A stretch of 10,901 bases of DNA from Gammaproteobacteria bacterium (GTDB taxonomy: Bacteria; Pseudomonadota; Gammaproteobacteria; Pseudomonadales; Porticoccaceae). A program made the position numbers and the translations under genes. The stretch spans positions 1 to 10,901 of the forward strand of contig SBGI01000326.1 of the NCBI GenBank assembly GCA_006227015.1, read 5' to 3'. Below are positions 6,674 through 10,901 of the stretch, in pieces (the stretch's first letter is position 1; each line of letters starts with the position of its first letter). The notes under the pieces are model-generated. The model was not told the origin of the DNA, did not search any database, and saw only the letters and a program-made list of their open reading frames with translations.

Positions 6674-8836
6674 ATGAATATGTCTGAGGTGGCCAACGAG
6701 GGCCAGTCTTCGAGTCTCGAATTCGAATCCCATGAGTTAATGGACTGCCTGCTATTGGTGGCCACTCTGGAAGGTCGACCCACATCTGCCCCTGCCGTAT
6801 CTTCAGGCTTACCCTTGGAAAACGGTCGCTTAACACCCAAGATTTTCAATCGCGCTGCCAACAGGGCAGGCCTGGCGTCGTTGATGCTGGACCGCAAACT
6901 GGAAGAAATTCCGCTGGAGGTATTGCCAGCAATCTTACTGACTAAAGAGGGTAAAGCGCTGGTTCTGAGCGGTCTTGATTCAGACCTGGACTTGGCGTTT
7001 CTGACCAACCCCATTACTCAGGAACAGAACCAGGTTGATCTAAAAGCACTTCAGACAATCTATAGCGGTCATGTGTTCTATATCCGCCCCATGCAGCAAT
7101 TTGATTCGCGCACACCCAGGATTCACCAGGAAAAAGGGGCTCACTGGTTTTGGGATGTGCTGCGCAGCTCGACAAAAATCTACCGCGATGTGCTGCTGGC
7201 CTCTTTTCTGATCAACCTGTTTGTTCTTGCACAACCTCTGTTTGTGATGAACGTGTACGACCGGGTTGTCCCCAATAACGCCATTGAAACGTTGTGGGCT
7301 CTGGCCATAGGTGTACTGATCGTCTATGTCTTCGATCTGGCGTTAAAAATACTCCGTGCTTATCTGGTGGAGTTGGCAGCAAAAAGAACGGATGTGGTGT
7401 TGTCAGCACAATTATTCGAAAAAGTGCTGAATTTGCAGATGTCCGTGCGCCCGAGTTCTGCCGGTGCCTTTGCCTCCCGTATTCACGATTTCGATATGTT
7501 GCGCAACTTCGTGACCTCTTCAACCATACTGACGCTGATTGATTTGCCCTTCGTTATTATCTTCATGATATTTATTTTCTATCTGGGTGGTTGGTTGGTG
7601 GCCGTGCCTATTGTCATGTTTCCGATGGCTATCTACCTGGGGTTACGGGCCCAGAAAAAATTGCGACCAACCATCGAAAATGTAATGCGGGGCAGTGCCA
7701 AGAAAAATGCCACCCTGATCGAAAGTCTCGTGGGTATTGAAACGATCAAGACACTTGGAGCAGAAGGGCAGGTACAGAAAAACTGGGAGCAATCGGTGGG
7801 TTACGTGTCCCAGTGGGGATTGCAGTCCCGCCTCATCTCCAATAATGCATTGCAGGGCGTCCAATTTCTCCAACAGGTTGCCATGGTGGCGATCGTGGTG
7901 GTGGGCGTGTATCTGATTGCCGATCAAAACCTGACACTGGGTGGTCTGATTGCCTGTGTGATTCTCAACGGGCGTGCATTGGCTCCCTTGAGCCAGATTG
8001 CCAGCCTGCTGGTAAGTTATGACCACGCGGAAGGCACACTGAAGTCTTTGAATGAAGTGATGGCACTGCCCGTGGAGCGGGAGGCAGATAAGCGCTATTT
8101 GCACCGACCTGTGCTGGAAGGCAATGTGCAATTGAAGCAGGTGACTTTTTCCTACCCTGAGCAACCCAGACCTGCCCTCGAGAATATAGATTTTACGATC
8201 AAGGCTGGCGAAAAGGTGGGTGTTATTGGCCGCATCGGGTCGGGCAAATCAACCCTGGCGAAACTGATGATTCGCCTCTATGACACCAATGAAGGCGCTG
8301 TTCTGGTTGATGGTTTTGACGTCAAACAACTGGATCCCGCGGATCTGCGAACCAATGTTGGCTACGTTGCACAGGATGCCAAGCTTTATTTTGGTACCGT
8401 CCGGGAAAACATTACTTTTGGTGTTCAGGGTGCCAGCGATGCCGACGTGGTTGAGGCCGCCAGAAAAGCGGGCATACTGGAGTTAATCAATAGTCATCCC
8501 CTGGGTTTTGAAATGCCGGTGGGTGAGCGGGGTGAAAATCTGTCCGGTGGCCAGCGCAGCGCCATCTCCATGGCCAGGACGTTTTTGCGACAGCCCAAAG
8601 TCCTGTTGATGGATGAACCCACGTCAGCCATGGACCAAGGCACCGAAGAAAGTCTGTGCAGACAGATCAAGACCGAGTTTGCGGAAAGCACGCTGTTTCT
8701 TATTACGCACAAAATGAGCATGCTGGCCCTGGTTGACCGCCTGATGGTAGTTGACCGAGGTACTATTGTTGCTGACGGTCCCAAGGAAAAGGTATTGGCA
8801 GCTCTCAAGGAAGGCAAAATCAGAGGAAAAAGCTAA
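6674..8836 (+). CDS. lapB: LapB-type type I secretion ABC transporter (permease/ATPase)
   Basis: This inner-membrane half-transporter of the HlyB/LapB class (720 aa from the ATG) energises one-step export of large RTX/adhesin proteins. Residues about 18-130 form a degenerate C39-peptidase-like domain. A Cys (Cys25, MDCLLL) is in the catalytic position, but the His and Asp-Pro motifs are missing, so it should bind substrate rather than cleave it. Six membrane segments lie at about 172-193, 205-225, 285-325 (two) and 395-440 (two), including the family motif NVYDRVVPNNA. The nucleotide-binding domain has Walker A GRIGSGKST (519-527), signature LSGGQ (623-627), Walker B LLMDEP with Glu648, and H-loop His679. 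GGA six bases upstream supports the ATG at 6674. An in-frame TTG at 6668 would add two residues, and the ATG at 6680 would remove two. Its stop overlaps the start of the adaptor gene (TAATG). The LapB name rests on family resemblance and partner genes; the substrate is not visible. Confidence 0.92.
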   Translation: MNMSEVANEGQSSSLEFESHELMDCLLLVATLEGRPTSAPAVSSGLPLENGRLTPKIFNRAANRAGLASLMLDRKLEEIPLEVLPAILLTKEGKALVLSGLDSDLDLAFLTNPITQEQNQVDLKALQTIYSGHVFYIRPMQQFDSRTPRIHQEKGAHWFWDVLRSSTKIYRDVLLASFLINLFVLAQPLFVMNVYDRVVPNNAIETLWALAIGVLIVYVFDLALKILRAYLVELAAKRTDVVLSAQLFEKVLNLQMSVRPSSAGAFASRIHDFDMLRNFVTSSTILTLIDLPFVIIFMIFIFYLGGWLVAVPIVMFPMAIYLGLRAQKKLRPTIENVMRGSAKKNATLIESLVGIETIKTLGAEGQVQKNWEQSVGYVSQWGLQSRLISNNALQGVQFLQQVAMVAIVVVGVYLIADQNLTLGGLIACVILNGRALAPLSQIASLLVSYDHAEGTLKSLNEVMALPVEREADKRYLHRPVLEGNVQLKQVTFSYPEQPRPALENIDFTIKAGEKVGVIGRIGSGKSTLAKLMIRLYDTNEGAVLVDGFDVKQLDPADLRTNVGYVAQDAKLYFGTVRENITFGVQGASDADVVEAARKAGILELINSHPLGFEMPVGERGENLSGGQRSAISMARTFLRQPKVLLMDEPTSAMDQGTEESLCRQIKTEFAESTLFLITHKMSMLALVDRLMVVDRGTIVADGPKEKVLAALKEGKIRGKS

Positions 8837-10200
8837 TGTTTTCAACTCTGCGCAATCAATTCCGCAAGCAATTTCAGCAGACTCCAGCAGTTGATCTGAA
8901 ATACATGTCCTACTCCTCTGAGGCTGTGCTGAAACAATCCCCACTGGTTTCCCAGATACTCTTATGGGTGATCGCCGCATTTATCGTGGTGATGCTGATT
9001 TGGGCGAGCCTCGCCAAGATTGACGAGTTTACCCGTGGTGAGGGGAAAATCGTCCCGTCCAGTGATATTCAGGTGGTTCAGAACCTGGAGGGAGGCATCC
9101 TTGCATCGTTGCTGGTGGCGGAAGGGGACGTGGTGGACCGTGGCCAACCCTTGATTCAGATCGATGACACCATATTCGCTTCTACCTATAAAGAGCGTTC
9201 TCTGCAGGCCGAGCAGCTCACCATCAAGGCGGCAAGACTGCGCGCCGAGGCCAACAGCACCAGTTTTGATGATGAGCTGGCCAAATTGGGCGGAAACTAC
9301 GATCCGCTTCTTGTGGCCAGTGAGCGTGCACTCTATGAGTCGCGACTTCAGGAGCACCAGTCACAACAGGAAATTCTTAACCAGAAAGCTTCCCAGAAGA
9401 AACAGGAACTTTCATCCATCAAAGTCAATCGCCAAAGCCTGTCTGACAGTTATGACCTGATGCGCAGGGAGCTGAATTTCACCAGGCCATTGGTGGCAGA
9501 GGGTGCTGTTTCACAGGTAGAAATGTTGCGCCTTGAAAGGCAGGTTACCGATCTCAAGGGGGAGCTGGACCGGGCGGCGATCGCCATCCCTCAATTGGAA
9601 ACTGCTTACAGCGAGGCCCAAAATAATGTCATCAGTCATGCACAGACGTTTGCCAGTGAATCACGTGGTGAATTAAACGAGGTGATGGCAGAGCTCGGCC
9701 GTATCAAGCAAAGCAATGAGGCGCTGGAGGACCGGGTAAAACGAACAGTTGTCAGATCTCCAATGAAGGGGACAGTGAAGCAACTCAAGGTGAAGACCAT
9801 TGGTGGCGTGATTCAACCGGGAATGGACCTGGTTGAGATAGTGCCATTTGATGACTCCCTGTTGGTCGATGCCAGGGTGTTGCCTCGGGATATCGCGTTT
9901 ATTCATCCCACCCAGCCGGCAACCGTCAAGTTCACGGCTTATGACTTTTCCATTCATGGTGGTTTGCCCGCAAAGGTGGTGCACATCAGCCCGGACACGA
10001 TTGTGGATGAGGAAGGGGTGAGCTATTACCAGATCAGATTGCAGACTGAAAGCAGCAGTCTTGGCAAGCCTGAAGATCCTCTGCCGATTATCCCCGGAAT
10101 GACTGTTCAGGTGGATATTCTCACCGGTAAGAAAACCATTCTCGACTACCTGTTAAAACCCATTTTAAAGACAAAAGAGTTAGCATTCCGTGAGAGGTAA
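8836..10200 (+). CDS. lapC: HlyD/LapC-family type I secretion periplasmic adaptor
   Basis: This membrane fusion protein (454 aa) bridges the inner-membrane ABC exporter to the TolC-like outer-membrane channel. A short cytoplasmic N-terminus is followed by a single transmembrane helix at about 38-57. Next come a first lipoyl/barrel half (GEGKIVPSSDIQVVQNLEGG and EGDVVDRGQPLIQID), a long periplasmic coiled-coil hairpin (about 110-305, rich in Gln, Glu, Leu and Lys), and the returning lipoyl half (VVRSPMKGTVKQLKV). The beta-barrel/C-terminal region ends in the HlyD signature PGMTVQVDILTGKKTILDYL. Length and domain order are standard for the family. The ATG overlaps the ABC gene stop by one base (TAATG), and AGAGGAAA upstream is a strong ribosome binding site, indicating translational coupling and a fixed stoichiometry with the transporter. 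No terminator is evident after its stop. Confidence 0.93.
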   Translation: MFSTLRNQFRKQFQQTPAVDLKYMSYSSEAVLKQSPLVSQILLWVIAAFIVVMLIWASLAKIDEFTRGEGKIVPSSDIQVVQNLEGGILASLLVAEGDVVDRGQPLIQIDDTIFASTYKERSLQAEQLTIKAARLRAEANSTSFDDELAKLGGNYDPLLVASERALYESRLQEHQSQQEILNQKASQKKQELSSIKVNRQSLSDSYDLMRRELNFTRPLVAEGAVSQVEMLRLERQVTDLKGELDRAAIAIPQLETAYSEAQNNVISHAQTFASESRGELNEVMAELGRIKQSNEALEDRVKRTVVRSPMKGTVKQLKVKTIGGVIQPGMDLVEIVPFDDSLLVDARVLPRDIAFIHPTQPATVKFTAYDFSIHGGLPAKVVHISPDTIVDEEGVSYYQIRLQTESSSLGKPEDPLPIIPGMTVQVDILTGKKTILDYLLKPILKTKELAFRER

Positions 10201-10243
10201 TGCGCCTAACAGGTGATTCTATATAAGTAAAAATGTAGACTGC

Positions 10244-10272
10244 GTCACACTTTTTGGCTTAAAAGCTATAAA
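10244..10272 (+). promoter_or_regulatory. Candidate sigma-70 promoter for the TolC-family gene
   Basis: GTCACA (10244-10249, four of six to TTGACA), a 17-base spacer and TATAAA (10267-10272, five of six to TATAAT) form the best promoter match in the 195-base gap after lapC. It predicts a leader of about 117 bases before the ATG at 10396. Within that leader I see no recognisable riboswitch or strong hairpin. The channel gene could also be read through from lapBC, since no terminator separates them. Confidence 0.4.
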
Positions 10273-10395
10273 CGGTAATAAGTCGCCTCTGAGCGGTAAC
10301 TGCTTCCCGTAGGTTTTGTGATACAAATCAACTTATGGAATTGGTTAATGCTCGAGGCTTGTGTAAAACAACGTCGTGCGAAAGGAAAACAAACT

Positions 10396-10901
10396 ATGTT
10401 TAAGCGCCACTTAACAACTTTGCTGCTAACAGGAATTGCAGCTGCTTCTATGCACGTTCAGGCTGAGTCCCTGGACCTGCGTGACGCTATAGCCCAAACC
10501 ATACAGACCAACCCGGAAGTTTTGGCTGAACTGCGTGAAGTGGATTCCAGGGATCGTCAGGTGCGTGAAGCGCTGGGCGGTTACTACCCAACCGTAGATC
10601 TGTTGGCTGGCTTTGGTTTTCAGGAGCGCGACCCGACAGCTCGTGAATTTGCAGACCCGAATCGTACCCGTAATGAACTGGAACGTCGCGAAACCCAGCT
10701 CAATGTCAGCCAGCTGGTGTTTGATGGTTTTCAAACCCCTAATGAACACAAAAACCAGATGGCTCGCCACAAGAGCTCTGAGTTCCGTGCGCAATCTGTG
10801 GGTGAAGACATTGCACTTCAGGTGGTCAGAACCTACCTGGAAGTGATCAAACAGCAGGATATCCTGGCGTTGGCCAAGCAGACGCTGGCAACCCATGAAG
10901 A
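10396..10901 (+). CDS. TolC-family outer-membrane channel of the type I secretion system (partial, C-terminus missing)
   Basis: An ATG at 10396 opens a frame that stays open to the window end (168 full codons). Residues 1-22 form a signal peptide (LLLTGIAAAS core, cleavage after VQA). The mature part begins with the TolC-family repeat start SLDLRDAIAQTIQTNPEV, and continues with REALGGYYPTVDLLAGFG, QLNVSQLVFDGF and long alpha-helices (residues about 115-168). These are standard for the outer-membrane efflux protein fold, which forms the trimeric beta-barrel and periplasmic tunnel. The family is normally 430-480 residues, so roughly the first third is present. AAAGGA about ten bases upstream is the ribosome binding site. 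Position directly after lapB-lapC indicates the LapE/AggA type channel for adhesin export. A general TolC cannot be ruled out from the fragment. Confidence 0.92.
   Translation, partial: MFKRHLTTLLLTGIAAASMHVQAESLDLRDAIAQTIQTNPEVLAELREVDSRDRQVREALGGYYPTVDLLAGFGFQERDPTAREFADPNRTRNELERRETQLNVSQLVFDGFQTPNEHKNQMARHKSSEFRAQSVGEDIALQVVRTYLEVIKQQDILALAKQTLATHE

Noticed and set aside
7212..8164. Long minus-strand open frames inside the ABC transporter gene
   Set aside because: They lie antisense to a clearly conserved protein, have no recognisable domains and lack plausible ribosome binding sites.
10335..10403. Small plus-strand frame (ATG at 10335, 22 residues) overlapping the start of the TolC-family gene, possible leader peptide
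   Set aside because: It has no ribosome binding site, an ordinary composition and no regulatory codon run. Overlap with the next start can occur by chance.

Overview
The window looks like a chromosomal segment of a moderate-GC gammaproteobacterium, probably a marine or soil relative of the Pseudomonas/Cellvibrio/Marinobacter groups. The protein families fit this, and so does the local order mlaA - receiver/PP2C phosphatase - STAS protein - tal - dusA, which I recall as conserved around vacJ/mlaA in Pseudomonas. The genus cannot be fixed from sequence reading alone. There is no prophage, insertion sequence, CRISPR array, tRNA or rRNA. The coding content is complete and unbroken apart from the truncated genes at the two window edges.

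Layout. (1) Positions 1-1357: the last codons of an unidentified plus-strand gene, a strong bidirectional terminator, and a minus-strand outer-membrane porin. (2) 1358-1648: a divergent intergenic region with a striking TGTCAT/ATGACA repeat array that reads as a possible Pho box for the porin. (3) 1649-2356: mlaA, outer-membrane lipid asymmetry, here without a lipobox cysteine. (4) 2450-4111: a two-gene signalling unit, RssB-like receiver/PP2C phosphatase followed with no gap by an RssC-like STAS anti-sigma-factor antagonist. (5) 4129-6529/6562, minus strand: a tightly coupled dusA-tal-terB-like operon whose genes overlap at their stop/start codons. (6) 6674-10200, plus strand: a LapB-type ABC exporter and a LapC/HlyD adaptor sharing a TAATG junction. 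(7) 10201-10395: a leader with a plausible promoter. (8) 10396 to the end: a TolC-family outer-membrane channel cut by the window edge.

Functionally the window has three themes. The first is envelope biogenesis and permeability (porin, MlaA). The second is a partner-switching type control module that, by analogy to Pseudomonas/Azotobacter RssB-RssC, may act on RpoS or another sigma factor. The third is a complete type I secretion machine (ABC ATPase, periplasmic adaptor, outer-membrane channel) of the class that exports giant RTX/biofilm adhesins. No secreted substrate and no LapD/LapG control pair is visible. I do not see a wholly new system. The most interesting leads are the operator array upstream of the porin, the PP2C/STAS pair with an intact phosphatase centre but a degenerate receiver and no kinase nearby, and the non-lipidated MlaA.
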